Shown here: piece after piece, positions 16,062 to 25,223 of the stretch
Layout: each line of letters opens with the position of its first letter
Position numbering within the stretch: the stretch's first letter is position 1
Assembly (NCBI GenBank): GCA_022796475.1
Contig: JAAWIS010000010.1
Coordinates: 1 to 58,855 of the forward strand
Length of the DNA stretch: 58,855 nucleotides
Source: Lachnospiraceae bacterium
Lineage (GTDB): Bacteria > Bacillota > Clostridia > Lachnospirales > Lachnospiraceae
Direction of reading: 5' to 3'
Notes under the pieces: model-generated
Databases searched by the model: none
What the model saw: the letters and a program-made list of their open reading frames with translations, nothing else
Told to the model about the DNA's origin: nothing
Program-made: the position numbers and the translations under genes

Positions 16062-16078
16062 GAAGATGCCTTCTTTAT

Positions 16079-17011
16079 CTATCTGCCCTCCTGCCGCTTC
16101 ATATCCCCCAAACATTTTATTTCCAGCTCCAGTTCCACTCCGAACTGTTCTTTTACCCTTTCTGAAACCTGGCAGCACAGTGTTATCACATCTCTGGCAG
16201 TGGCATGATCCCGGTTAATAACAAATCCGCTGTGTTTTTCTGATACTTGGGCGCCGCCTACCTGAAACCCTTTTAAGCCTGCATCCTGAATCAGCTTTCC
16301 TGCAAAGAAACCTTCCGGACGCTTAAAGGTACTTCCTGCACTTGGATATTCCAAAGGCTGCTTTAATCGCCGCAGTTTTGCCAGTTCTTCTATCCTTGCC
16401 CGAATTTTTTCCGGTTCTCCCTTTTCCAGTGAAAACTGTGCTCCTAATACAATCCAGCCATTTTTCAAAATACTGCTGGTCCGGTATCCCAGTTCAAGGC
16501 TGCCTGCTGCCACCTCTTTTATAGTTCCATCGCCTGTTAATACCCGTACCCCAGTAAGCACATCTTTCATCTCACAGCCGTAAGCTCCGGCATTCATCAC
16601 AGCAGCGCCTCCCACAGTTCCAGGAATCCCGGCAGCAAATTCCAGCCCTGTAAGTCCTTCTTCCAAGGCTTTATTTGCAGTCTGGGACAGCAAAGCTCCG
16701 GCGCCTGCTTCCAGAAGGGAACCCTTGATACAAATACTGCCAAGGCTTTTCCCAATCTCAATTACAACCCCTTCATACCCCTGGTCGCTGACCAAAAGAT
16801 TGCTTCCATTTCCCAGAATAAACCAGGGAATTCCTTTCCTTCTGCACAATGCAACCACGGCTTTTAATTCCTCTTTGCTGCCAGGAGATACGAATATTTT
16901 GGCAGGCCCTCCGATACGGAAGGTGGTATGAGCGCTCATAAGCTCCTTTTGGCGAACCCGTTCCTTTTCCTGAACCAGGCTGCAGATCGATTCATAAATC
17001 TGACTGTTCAT
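16079..17011 (-). CDS. murB: UDP-N-acetylmuramate dehydrogenase
   Basis: FAD enzyme of 310 residues that reduces UDP-GlcNAc-enolpyruvate with NADPH, the second committed step of peptidoglycan precursor synthesis. FAD-binding motifs are TTFRIGGPAKIFVSP and WFILGNGSNLLVSD, then LEFAAGIPGTVGGAAVMNAGAYG and GYRTSS. PSAGSTFKRPEGFFAG supplies the catalytic Ser and KHSGFVIN closes the domain. It lacks the Tyr loop of the type I enzyme, so it is the type II form common in Firmicutes. It starts 22 bases after the hprK stop. Confidence 0.96.
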   Translation of the reverse strand: MNSQIYESICSLVQEKERVRQKELMSAHTTFRIGGPAKIFVSPGSKEELKAVVALCRRKGIPWFILGNGSNLLVSDQGYEGVVIEIGKSLGSICIKGSLLEAGAGALLSQTANKALEEGLTGLEFAAGIPGTVGGAAVMNAGAYGCEMKDVLTGVRVLTGDGTIKEVAAGSLELGYRTSSILKNGWIVLGAQFSLEKGEPEKIRARIEELAKLRRLKQPLEYPSAGSTFKRPEGFFAGKLIQDAGLKGFQVGGAQVSEKHSGFVINRDHATARDVITLCCQVSERVKEQFGVELELEIKCLGDMKRQEGR

Positions 17012-17033
17012 AGCTGCCCTTCCTGCAATTTAT

Positions 17034-17963
17034 TTATTCAAACCTTCTGCTTAAATTTGCCTGTACCCGGTTGTACAGCTCCTGAGCCGCATTATAGCCC
17101 ATCTTCTTCTGACGGTAATTAACTGCCGCAGACTCAACGATAATCGCCAGATTCCGGCCAGGACGGATGGGGATCGAATGGCAGACTACCTGATTGCCTA
17201 AAAATTCCGTATACTGATCTTCCAGGCCCAGACGATCATACTCCCTGTCCTTGTCCCAATCTTCCAGTTTTATCACCATATCAATGGACTGGGTTTCTTT
17301 TACGCTTTCTACGCCATACAAGGTTTTCACATCAATGATTCCGATTCCCCGCAGTTCGATAAAATGCTTTGTAATATCCGGAGAACTGCCAATCAGAGTT
17401 TCATCGCTTACCTTTCTGATTTCCACCACATCATCTGTTACCAAACGGTGTCCTCTTTTAATCAGCTCCAAAGCTGCCTCACTTTTTCCAATTCCGCTTT
17501 CTCCCATAATCAGCACGCCCTCGCCGAATACATCCACTAAAACGCCGTGAATGCTGATGCAGGGCGCCATCTGAACTTTCAGCCAGCGGATGGTTTCCGC
17601 CATAAAATCAGAAGTAGGCTGTTCTGAAACTAAAACCGGAACATCATAATGGCTGGCCAGGTTCAAAATATCCTCATCCGGCGTCATTCCCCGGCAGTAT
17701 ACAAGGCATGGAATCTTACTGGAAAGCAGCCGGTCATATACTTCCATCTTTCTCTCATAGCTTAAGGTGGATACGTAAGCCCGTTCCACTGTTCCTACTA
17801 CCTGAACTCTTTCATGATCGAAATGATCGAAAAATCCTGCTAACTGAAGGGCCGGCCGGTTAACCTCTGGATGGGTCAGAACCGTCTTGTCCGTATCCTG
17901 CTCCGGAGTGGCATTTTTTAATTTCATTTTATGAATCAGCTTTGAAACAGTTACCCCATGCAT
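17034..17963 (-). CDS. hprK: HPr(Ser) kinase/phosphorylase
   Basis: A 309-residue bifunctional sensor enzyme that phosphorylates Ser46 of HPr/Crh with ATP or PPi and reverses the reaction, setting carbon catabolite repression. The N-terminal half (about 1-130) is the MurF-like domain. The catalytic half has SIHGVLVDVFG (H139), Walker A GESGIGKSE (154-162), TDDVVEIR, ELRGIGIIDV and SIPIRPGRNLA. All catalytic motifs are intact. Its likely partners, two HPr-fold proteins, are in this window. Ribosome site TAAAGGAG lies upstream of the ATG. Confidence 0.96.
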   Translation of the reverse strand: MHGVTVSKLIHKMKLKNATPEQDTDKTVLTHPEVNRPALQLAGFFDHFDHERVQVVGTVERAYVSTLSYERKMEVYDRLLSSKIPCLVYCRGMTPDEDILNLASHYDVPVLVSEQPTSDFMAETIRWLKVQMAPCISIHGVLVDVFGEGVLIMGESGIGKSEAALELIKRGHRLVTDDVVEIRKVSDETLIGSSPDITKHFIELRGIGIIDVKTLYGVESVKETQSIDMVIKLEDWDKDREYDRLGLEDQYTEFLGNQVVCHSIPIRPGRNLAIIVESAAVNYRQKKMGYNAAQELYNRVQANLSRRFE

Positions 17964-18066
17964 CTTCCTAATCTCCTTTATCTTACATTACCATATGCTT
18001 CTTGCTGCTGTTATCTTAACACAACTTATTTGGATTGTCATTCCTTTTTCTGTCATTTTGGCTCTG

Positions 18067-19995
18067 TCATCTGTCTTCCTCTGCCGCCGGATGAAAAAAT
18101 TCATAAACCTGCTTTGCAGCCAGCCGGTTCATATGAGGAGTATGTTCCAGTTCTTCCACAGAAGCAGCCCGGATCCCTTCCTGGCTTTTAAACTGCTTCA
18201 TCAGCGCTTTTCTTCTTGCCGGCCCGATACCCGGAATCTCATCTAAGATTGATTTTACCTGGTTTTTGCTCCGAAGGCTTCTGTGATACTCAATAGCAAA
18301 GCGATGAGCTTCATCCTGGATCCTGGTGATAAGCCGGAACCCTTCGGAATGCTTGTCAACCGGAATCTCAATATTATGGAAATACAAACCTCTGGTTCTG
18401 TGGTTGTCATCTTTTACCATACCACATACAGGAATTTCTAAATTCAATTTCCTTAACACTTCCAGAGCAATATTTACCTGTCCCCGCCCTCCGTCCATCA
18501 TAATCAAATCCGGAAACCTGGTAAAGCTTCCCAAATCCAGATCCATTCCTTTTTGCTTTAGCCGTTCCTCTTCCTCCAGGCCATGGGAAAATCGTCTGGT
18601 AAGCACTTCCTCCATAGAAGCGTAGTCATTTGGTCCCTGGACAGACTGGATCCGAAACTTCCGGTAATCGCTTCTCTTTGGCTTTCCGTCTTCATAGACA
18701 ATCATAGATCCCACTGACTCAAAGCCGCTGATATTAGAAATATCGAATGCTTCAATCCGACGGATATTCCGAAGCTTAAGCCATTCCCCAACCTGGTTCA
18801 TAGCTCCAATCGTGCGAAGTTCCTCCCGTTTTATCTTTTCTTTATCCTGATCCAAAACCATTTTGGCATTTTTTGCCGCCAGTTCTACCAGCTTCTCTTT
18901 TTCCCCTTTTTTCGGGCTGACCAGCCGCACTTTCTGGCCACGCTTAGCACTAAGCCAGCTGGCAATCACTTCTTCGTCCTCAAGGGGAACCTGCAAAAGA
19001 AGCTCCCTTGGGATAAAAGGAGTTCCCGCATAAAACTGTTTAACAAAGCTTGATAAAATCTGGCCCTTTTCCTCTTCCACTACCGTATTCATATGAAAAT
19101 GATCTCTTCCGATCAATCGCCCTTCCCGCACAAAAAAAACTTGAACCACACCATCCTGTCCATCCTTTGCCATGGCAATAATGTCCCTGTCTTCCAGTCC
19201 GGAACTGGTAATTTTCTGCTTTTGGGCTACCTGCTTTATGCTGGATAACAGCTCCCGGTATTCTATGGCTTTTTCAAAATCCAGCTCTTCTGAAGCCGCG
19301 GCCATCTTCTCTTCCAGCTCCTGCATCAGCTCTTTATAATTTCCATTTAAAAAATCCAGAATCTTTTGAATTCCCTTCTGATACTCCTCTCTGCTTATAT
19401 AGCCTTGGCAGGGAGCGCTGCACTGCTTAATATGATAATTTAAGCAGGGGCGCTCCTTTCCCACATCTTTTGGAAGAGAACGGCTGCAGGTCCGGATTCG
19501 ATACAGTTTATGAATCAAATCAAGGGTATCTTTTACAGCCCCTACGCTGGTATAAGGGCCAAAATACTTGCTTTTGTCCTTTTTGATTTCTCTGGATAAG
19601 GAAACTCTTGGAAAATCCTCCCAAACGGTAACTTTAATGTAAGGATACGTTTTGTCATCCTTCAGCATCGTATTATACCGCGGCCGGTGTTCCTTAATCA
19701 GATTACATTCCAAAACCAGGGCTTCCAGCTCTGAGTCCGTTATAATATATTCAAATCTGGCAATCTTTGATACCATCTGCTCAATCTTTGCCGTTTTGTT
19801 CCGGCTGCTCTGAAAATACTGGCGAACCCTGTTTTTTAAACTGATGGCCTTTCCTACATATATGATCTCATCCTTTGCATCATGCATTAAATATACGCCT
19901 GGCTTTGCCGGAAGTTTTTTCAGCTCTGCTTCTACATCAAAAGCGCCCAAAGGTGAACGGCGCACACATTTTCCCTGCTGCTGTTCCTGTTCCAT
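18067..19995 (-). CDS. uvrC: Excinuclease ABC subunit C
   Basis: Nucleotide excision repair nuclease of 642 residues that makes both incisions with UvrB. Domains: GIY-YIG ([19 protein letters not shown], about 30-110), Cys cluster ([13 protein letters not shown]), UvrB-interacting UVR helix ([20 protein letters not shown]), RNase H-like domain ([39 protein letters not shown]), and C-terminal HhH ([19 protein letters not shown]). It ends about 100 bases before hprK and follows the DUF1653 gene closely, so co-transcription is plausible. Confidence 0.96.
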   Translation of the reverse strand: MEQEQQQGKCVRRSPLGAFDVEAELKKLPAKPGVYLMHDAKDEIIYVGKAISLKNRVRQYFQSSRNKTAKIEQMVSKIARFEYIITDSELEALVLECNLIKEHRPRYNTMLKDDKTYPYIKVTVWEDFPRVSLSREIKKDKSKYFGPYTSVGAVKDTLDLIHKLYRIRTCSRSLPKDVGKERPCLNYHIKQCSAPCQGYISREEYQKGIQKILDFLNGNYKELMQELEEKMAAASEELDFEKAIEYRELLSSIKQVAQKQKITSSGLEDRDIIAMAKDGQDGVVQVFFVREGRLIGRDHFHMNTVVEEEKGQILSSFVKQFYAGTPFIPRELLLQVPLEDEEVIASWLSAKRGQKVRLVSPKKGEKEKLVELAAKNAKMVLDQDKEKIKREELRTIGAMNQVGEWLKLRNIRRIEAFDISNISGFESVGSMIVYEDGKPKRSDYRKFRIQSVQGPNDYASMEEVLTRRFSHGLEEEERLKQKGMDLDLGSFTRFPDLIMMDGGRGQVNIALEVLRKLNLEIPVCGMVKDDNHRTRGLYFHNIEIPVDKHSEGFRLITRIQDEAHRFAIEYHRSLRSKNQVKSILDEIPGIGPARRKALMKQFKSQEGIRAASVEELEHTPHMNRLAAKQVYEFFHPAAEEDR

Positions 19996-20013
19996 ATCCT
20001 CACCTCTTTTGCA

Positions 20014-20511
20014 TTACCGAAGCCGGCTTCCGTCATATTTCTTTCTTGTTTCCAAATGCCTTATAATCCCTCGTATCTGGCTGTCTACATCTTCTGTTTT
20101 ATAAGGCATGGAAATATCCAGCGCCAGATAAATGCTGTCTAATTCTTTCTGGCTAATATTGCCGCTCATCTGGCCTAAGATTTCCAATTGCTCTTCATAT
20201 CCCTTTGCATCTAAAAAATGCTCCAGCCACGGATTCATCCCCTGCCTGGCTGGCAGCCCGTTTTCTTCCTCTTCCCTGACAAATACAACCTGCTCAAACC
20301 GGTACTTCTGTTGGGCATTTGGATACTTTTTGCGATCCACCTGGCTAAGAAACATAGACAGCGGCCTTGCATATATGCGAAAATCACCATAAAGGGCCTG
20401 ATAGATCACCAGTTCTTCACCTGTTTCCGTATGTTTGGCAACTGCTATAATCTGATAAAAGGTATTTTTGAAATGTCTGTAAAATTCCCCTGGTTTTGGT
20501 ATTCTGTCCAT
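20014..20511 (-). CDS. DUF1653 domain protein
   Basis: A 165-residue cytoplasmic protein of unknown function. The first 75 residues are a DUF1653 domain (KPGEFYRHFKNTFYQIIAVA, EELVIYQALYGDF, IYARPLSMFLSQVD), a small SH3-like fold. The remainder is a helical extension with no recognised motif (LDAKGYEEQLEILGQMSGNIS). It lies six bases downstream of the lipoprotein gene and 18 bases upstream of uvrC, within one minus-strand transcription unit. Confidence 0.88.
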   Translation of the reverse strand: MDRIPKPGEFYRHFKNTFYQIIAVAKHTETGEELVIYQALYGDFRIYARPLSMFLSQVDRKKYPNAQQKYRFEQVVFVREEEENGLPARQGMNPWLEHFLDAKGYEEQLEILGQMSGNISQKELDSIYLALDISMPYKTEDVDSQIRGIIRHLETRKKYDGSRLR

Positions 20512-20517
20512 TTTGTC

Positions 20518-21759
20518 CTACTCCTTTTCTTCCGGATCCCTCCTGGCTTGTCCTTCCATTCTGTCCCCATCCTCTGCCTCCTCTGCTGTCAAAAGTCCCT
20601 CGTAATGATACTTTCCAGACGCATTCCATAAAATCCACTGTTCATATCCGGCATCGTATACTGCCTGAATCTGTTCCCTGACTTCTATAGGTCCATATGG
20701 AATATAATGGGATAAATAGCTGGCAGTAAAATCCTGAAGCCAGGGTCTGACCAGGGCTGATGGCTCCCTTTCCGTCTGAGAAAGTGCAACTTTCGATCCA
20801 GACAGGGCATTGAAAACGGTTTCATAGGGCTCCATGTCCGGATACGCAATTCCAAAATTCCCATTTCCGTAATGGGAAGGATACACCATTGGGCAAATTG
20901 CATCCAGCTTTCCCGCCATTTTTTCGTAGTCCTGCCCTACAGCCTCTGCATCCTCTCTGCCAAAGATCACTGCTCCAAACACGTCAGCCGATACGTACAG
21001 CCCCTTTCTCCTAAGCTGCCTGCAGGCATATTCTGTAAATTCCAGGATAATTTCCTGTCTGGATTTCCCCTTCGTATCTGCCTGGTCAAAAATCACTTCG
21101 TTCATACCTTTTTCCGTGCCGAACCGGATATAGTCAAATTGAATTTCATCAAATCCTGCCTCTCCTGCCTGCTGGGCAATCTCAATCAGATACTCCCAAA
21201 CTTCTTTTTTATACGGGTTCACCCATGCCAGATTATTTTTATCCCGGTACACAGTCCCGTCTGCTTTTTTACAGCACCATTCCGGTTTTGCTTCTGCCAG
21301 ATAGGGATCACGAAACGCCGGAATCCTTGCAATCAGATAAATTCCGTGCTCCTTTAAATTTTTCGTCAGAGCCTTAATATCTGGAATATACCCGGAAGAA
21401 GAGCCAATCTCCTGCACCAGAGGAGAATCCATGGAAAAGGTAACGATTCCGTTATCATCTTTTACATCAATCACCACTGCATTTAATTCTGTGGCATCTA
21501 GCTGAACCAGAATCTTGTCCATTTCTGCGGCTGACCCGGCTGTATAAGCAGACAGATAGATTCCCTTTACTTTCACAGGATCCGAAAATTTTTGGACCAG
21601 TTCTTCACTTCTGCTCTTTTGCTCTTTTCGTGCCTTTAACTTCCTTTCATCCTGTGTTTTCAGTCCTGACTGGCTTTTAAGGCCGTCTGAGGGCGGCTGA
21701 TACCTTTGGCATCCCATAACCGCCGCTGCCAGGAATATGGCAAACACCCATTTTTTCAT
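20518..21759 (-). CDS. Putative glycoside hydrolase lipoprotein (DUF4015 family)
   Basis: A 413-residue exported protein. ATG 21759 gives MKKWVFAIFLAAAVMGC, a lipoprotein signal with lipobox ending at Cys17; the longer frame would bury it. After a charged linker comes a TIM-barrel domain of the DUF4015/putative glycosidase family (KGIYLSAYTAGSAAEMD, NAVVIDVKDDNG, YLIARIPAFRDP, FDEIQFDYIRFGTEKG, VSADVFGAVIFG, MVYPSHYGNGNFG). The conserved acidic residues (QFDYIRF Asp, ADVFG) look present. The substrate is unknown; a cell-wall or capsule glycan is a guess. It is the first gene of the run leading to uvrC, divergent from dinB. Confidence 0.88.
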   Translation of the reverse strand: MKKWVFAIFLAAAVMGCQRYQPPSDGLKSQSGLKTQDERKLKARKEQKSRSEELVQKFSDPVKVKGIYLSAYTAGSAAEMDKILVQLDATELNAVVIDVKDDNGIVTFSMDSPLVQEIGSSSGYIPDIKALTKNLKEHGIYLIARIPAFRDPYLAEAKPEWCCKKADGTVYRDKNNLAWVNPYKKEVWEYLIEIAQQAGEAGFDEIQFDYIRFGTEKGMNEVIFDQADTKGKSRQEIILEFTEYACRQLRRKGLYVSADVFGAVIFGREDAEAVGQDYEKMAGKLDAICPMVYPSHYGNGNFGIAYPDMEPYETVFNALSGSKVALSQTEREPSALVRPWLQDFTASYLSHYIPYGPIEVREQIQAVYDAGYEQWILWNASGKYHYEGLLTAEEAEDGDRMEGQARRDPEEKE

Positions 21760-21972
21760 CCCTGCACTCCCAAAATCCCCTGCCCCTGCAGGTATTATTC
21801 CTAATGCTTTCACATATGATACCAAATCGCTGTCTAATCATTATATTCAGGAACGTTTGAATCATGTATTCTTACTCTTGTCTGTCAAAGGCGGCATGCT
21901 GATTTTGATCCATTGTACAATATCGGAAAGTGAATTACAAGCCTATAGAAAGCAACTGTTATTCTTGACATT

Positions 21973-22117
21973 GTTACTGTTCACAGTTACCCTGTGAACG
22001 TAACCGCATAGGCCCATTTAAAATCGCCTGGCGGCGATGGGGCATATGCTTTGCCACCATAGCTGTACTGGCTCATGACGAATCAGCGTGGTGATTCGTC
22101 ATGGTGTGAACATTAAC
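21973..22117. mobile_element. 145-bp hairpin element (copy C), upstream of dinB
   Basis: Begins GTTACTGTTCACAG and ends GTGAACATTAAC. It is flanked by identical octamers TTGACATT at 21965-21972 and 22118-22125. It aligns along its whole length with the 15918-16061 element: end palindrome, CCCATTTAAAATCGCC...GGGGCATATGC stem, and a perfect 12-bp stem CATGACGAATCA with its complement. Non-coding. The rest of the 21760-22187 gap shows nothing else I can support beyond a weak dinB promoter. Confidence 0.8.
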
Positions 22118-22187
22118 TTGACATTTTCTCAAAATGCCTCTAAGGTTATTGATAAAAGAACTTAATTTCGAAATAGGAGATATCCTT

Positions 22188-23492
22188 ATGGCCTCTTCCC
22201 GACTTATCTTTCATATTGACGTAAATTCCGCATTTTTAAGCTGGGAATCTGTGTACCGGCTTTCTAAGGATCCGAAAGCCCTGGATCTCAGGACAATCCC
22301 TTCTGTGGTTGGCGGTGACAGCGCCAGCCGTCATGGCATTGTATTAGCCAAGTCAACCCTGGCAAAGAAACAGGGCATAACCACTGGAGAACCTTTGGTT
22401 TCTGCCAGAAGGAAATGTCCGGAGCTTCTTGTCGTACCATCACGCTTTGACTTTTACGTTAAATGCTCCCAGGCTATGCTTTTTTTGCTGTCTGACTACA
22501 CGCCAGACAGTGAACCCTTCAGCATTGACGAAACCTTTTTGGATATGACTTCTACAATCCATTTATTCGGTGAGCCCATTACAGTGGCAAATCAGATTCG
22601 GGAACGGATCAAAGAGGAGCTTAAATTTACCGTAAATATTGGCATTGCCCCCAATAAGCTTTTAGCAAAGATGGCCTCTGACTTTGAAAAGCCGGATCAG
22701 TGCCATACATTATACCGGGAAGAGATTCCTCACAAACTCTGGCCTCTTCCTATCCGTGATTTATTTTTTGTAGGCCAGTCTGCTCAAAGCAAACTGGAAA
22801 CTATCGGAATCCATACCATCGGCCAACTGGCGGCTTGTGAAGAAACTGTCTTAAAAGCCAGCCTTGGCCATAAATATGCAAAACTGATTCATCAATATGC
22901 CAATGGAATCGACGACTCTCCTGTTGCCCCAAAAGAACCAATTAATAAAGGCTATGGAAATAGTATTACCCTTTCCCGTGATATTGACGACTTCCAGACT
23001 GCCTGCCAGGTTTTGCTGTCCCTTTGTGAAACCGTAGGAGCCAGGCTTCGGGCCCATCATGTGCGCTGTCAAAATGTTTGTGTGGAATTAAAAGACTGGC
23101 AGTTTTGCCAGCATACCCACCAGGCTAATTTGAAAGAGCCTACCGATTCGACTTCTGAGATCTACCATGCAGCAGTCCGGCTTTTAAAAGAGTTCTGGGA
23201 CCTAACGCCTGTCCGCCTGATAGGGGTACGGGCCGGTAAAATCCAGGAAGAAGGCTGTTATCAAATCAGCCTGTTTGAAGATCCCCATGCTGTCAAAATG
23301 AAAGAAATGGAAAAAACTGTAGATACCATCCGTCAGCGGTTTGGAACAGACAGCATCAAACGGGCCAGCTTCCTAAAAAAGGATTCTGTGGTGGATCATG
23401 CTGTCAGCAAAAAGAAACACCTGCCGCAGCAGGCGGCAGGTCAAGATAAAGATCCAAAATCAATGGATCACCAGCGGAGTCCTTTTGGATAA
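22188..23492 (+). CDS. dinB: DNA polymerase IV (Y-family translesion polymerase)
   Basis: A 434-residue error-prone polymerase that copies past DNA lesions. The palm starts at IFHIDVNSAFLSWESV (first catalytic Asp), with YTPDSEPFSIDETFLDMT (second acidic pair), NIGIAPNKLLAKMASDFEKPDQ, HhH-like IGIHTIGQLAAC, and a little-finger domain (GYGNSITLSRDI, LIGVRAG). ATG 22188 is chosen because TAGGAGA lies upstream; the longer frame starts inside unrelated sequence. Its 3' end overlaps the convergent rRNA methyltransferase gene by 25 bases. TTGACA at 22118 with a poor -10 could be its promoter. Confidence 0.93.
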   Translation: MASSRLIFHIDVNSAFLSWESVYRLSKDPKALDLRTIPSVVGGDSASRHGIVLAKSTLAKKQGITTGEPLVSARRKCPELLVVPSRFDFYVKCSQAMLFLLSDYTPDSEPFSIDETFLDMTSTIHLFGEPITVANQIRERIKEELKFTVNIGIAPNKLLAKMASDFEKPDQCHTLYREEIPHKLWPLPIRDLFFVGQSAQSKLETIGIHTIGQLAACEETVLKASLGHKYAKLIHQYANGIDDSPVAPKEPINKGYGNSITLSRDIDDFQTACQVLLSLCETVGARLRAHHVRCQNVCVELKDWQFCQHTHQANLKEPTDSTSEIYHAAVRLLKEFWDLTPVRLIGVRAGKIQEEGCYQISLFEDPHAVKMKEMEKTVDTIRQRFGTDSIKRASFLKKDSVVDHAVSKKKHLPQQAAGQDKDPKSMDHQRSPFG

Positions 23493-24991
23493 TGATTTTT
23501 CAAAAGGCTTCCTGTCTGTTTTGCCCATCCTATGGAAAATCCGTCTACCGCAACCAGTGTCCAGCCTTTCCATTCTTCCTGTTCAGAGAAGGCGGATATG
23601 GACTCTCCTTTCAGGTATTGAAGAATTTCAATGCTGTCGTATGCAAAGTGTACAGTATGCAGCACATGCCGGGGCTTTAAAAAAAGTGCCATCCCATGGG
23701 AGGGTTCAAACCGTTTTTTCTTAAATGTCCCCAAATGAAGGCCAGGACGGAGCACCTTGATTCCGGTTATATCCGGAAAAGCTTCATGAATATAGTAAAG
23801 CTGATCGCCGAATATCAGATATCGTCCCGGGATTTCTTCCCATGGAAACCAATTTCCAGATCCCCTTTCTGATGATTTCAGTGTATCGCCGCAGAAACGA
23901 ATAAACTCTTCCATTTCCGGTTTTGGAGGCTGTTTTTGATCTGCTTTCCGGTTTCCTTCTCTTTTATGGTTCTTTCTTATGGTTCCCTCTGCCCTTTTAT
24001 CAGCTTCCCCGCTTCCTTTTTCTTCCTTTTTCAAAAGTGCAAGAAAATGGCCTTCCCCTTCTGTCTGATGAGGCCAGATCCGGATAGTCTTTTCCAGATC
24101 CGGATTCTGAATTTCCTCCGAAACCCATTCCGGATTTCCTTTCCCAAACTCACAATAGCCGTTAAAAAATTCACCGGCTTCAAGTGAAAAATCAGGATGA
24201 CTTTTTAAAAAACAGGCCACACTTCCCTCATTTTCCTCCGGAGCAAAGGTGCAGGTGGAATAGACCATCCGCCCTCCTGGCTTCAGCATTTCAGCAGCAT
24301 GATTTAAAATTTCCTGCTGACGGTTATGGCAAAGGGCAACATTAGAAAGGCTCCACTCCTGACAGGCTTTTTGATCTTTGCGAAACATGCCTTCTCCTGA
24401 GCAGGGGGCATCTACTACGATTTTGTCAAAAAATTTCGGGAACTTGTCGGCTAAATATTTGCTGTCATGATTCGTAACCACAATATTTGCGGCGCCCATG
24501 CGTTCCAGATTCTGGGACAAAATTTTTGCCCTGGCAGGATGAATTTCGTTGCTCACAAGAAGCCCTCTGCCCTTTAAAGCGGAAGCTATCTGCGTACTTT
24601 TCCCTCCCGGAGCAGCGCATAAATCTAAGCAAATATCACCTGGCACAGGGTTTAAAAGCTGCACCGGGGACATGGCGCTTGGCTCCTGGATATAATAAAG
24701 GCCGGCATCGTGGTAAGGATGTTTTCCCGGGCGCTGATTGGATGGGTAATAGTAGCCCATGGAAACCCATGGGATTTCTTTTAGCTGAAATTTTTCGCCG
24801 CATAGGGCCGCCAGATAACTTGGTTCCCCTTTCAGGGCATTTAATCTTAAACCCTGAACATGTGGTTTTTCGTAACTGGATAGGAAGGATTCCCAATCGT
24901 CTTTCAGAAGCGCCTTCATGCGGACCAGAAACGGTTCTGGCAATGCTGCCGGAGCCGTCAGGATCGTATTGGATTTGATTTGCTGATTCAT
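23468..24991 (-). CDS. RsmF-type rRNA (cytosine-C5) methyltransferase
   Basis: A 507-residue SAM-dependent RNA m5C methyltransferase of the NOL1/NOP2/Sun group. The RsmF-like N-terminal domain (PEPFLVRMKALLKDDWESFLSS) is followed by the Rossmann core: LDLCAAPGGKSTQIA for SAM binding, VDAPCSGEGMFRKD and YSTCTFAPEENEG with the two catalytic cysteines. A Lys/Glu-rich linker leads to the RsmF-type C-terminal PUA-like part (LRPGLHLGTFKKKRFEPSHG). The family modifies 16S rRNA; the exact base is not predictable. The tail overlaps dinB on the opposite strand. Confidence 0.92.
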   Translation of the reverse strand: MNQQIKSNTILTAPAALPEPFLVRMKALLKDDWESFLSSYEKPHVQGLRLNALKGEPSYLAALCGEKFQLKEIPWVSMGYYYPSNQRPGKHPYHDAGLYYIQEPSAMSPVQLLNPVPGDICLDLCAAPGGKSTQIASALKGRGLLVSNEIHPARAKILSQNLERMGAANIVVTNHDSKYLADKFPKFFDKIVVDAPCSGEGMFRKDQKACQEWSLSNVALCHNRQQEILNHAAEMLKPGGRMVYSTCTFAPEENEGSVACFLKSHPDFSLEAGEFFNGYCEFGKGNPEWVSEEIQNPDLEKTIRIWPHQTEGEGHFLALLKKEEKGSGEADKRAEGTIRKNHKREGNRKADQKQPPKPEMEEFIRFCGDTLKSSERGSGNWFPWEEIPGRYLIFGDQLYYIHEAFPDITGIKVLRPGLHLGTFKKKRFEPSHGMALFLKPRHVLHTVHFAYDSIEILQYLKGESISAFSEQEEWKGWTLVAVDGFSIGWAKQTGSLLKNHYPKGLRW

Positions 24992-25066
24992 TTGTTAACC
25001 TGCATTCGTTACCTTCAAAAAGGTTATTTGCAACTGGGGTGTTGTTTCTGTGCTTACAAAGAAAAA

Positions 25067-25155
25067 GAGGGTGCTGCAAAATAACTGAATTGTACAACAT
25101 ATAGGTTAACATAATTTTTCGCTATATATCATAAATATCGTATTTTGCCACCCTC
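25067..25155. repeat. 89-bp element with GAGGGTG...GCAAAATA inverted ends
   Basis: Left end GAGGGTGCTGCAAAATA (25067-25083) and right end the complement of GAGGGTGGCAAAATA (25141-25155) enclose about 57 bp of AT-rich DNA. The ends resemble insertion-sequence termini, so a miniature transposable element is possible; no flanking duplication was seen. It could alternatively act as a long hairpin terminator near the 3' end of the next gene. Confidence 0.4.
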
Positions 25156-25223
25156 CACCGCCTATAGCGGGGCAATGAAACAATGCAATTCCCGTCTAAC
25201 TAATGCTGTGCCAGAATCTGGGA

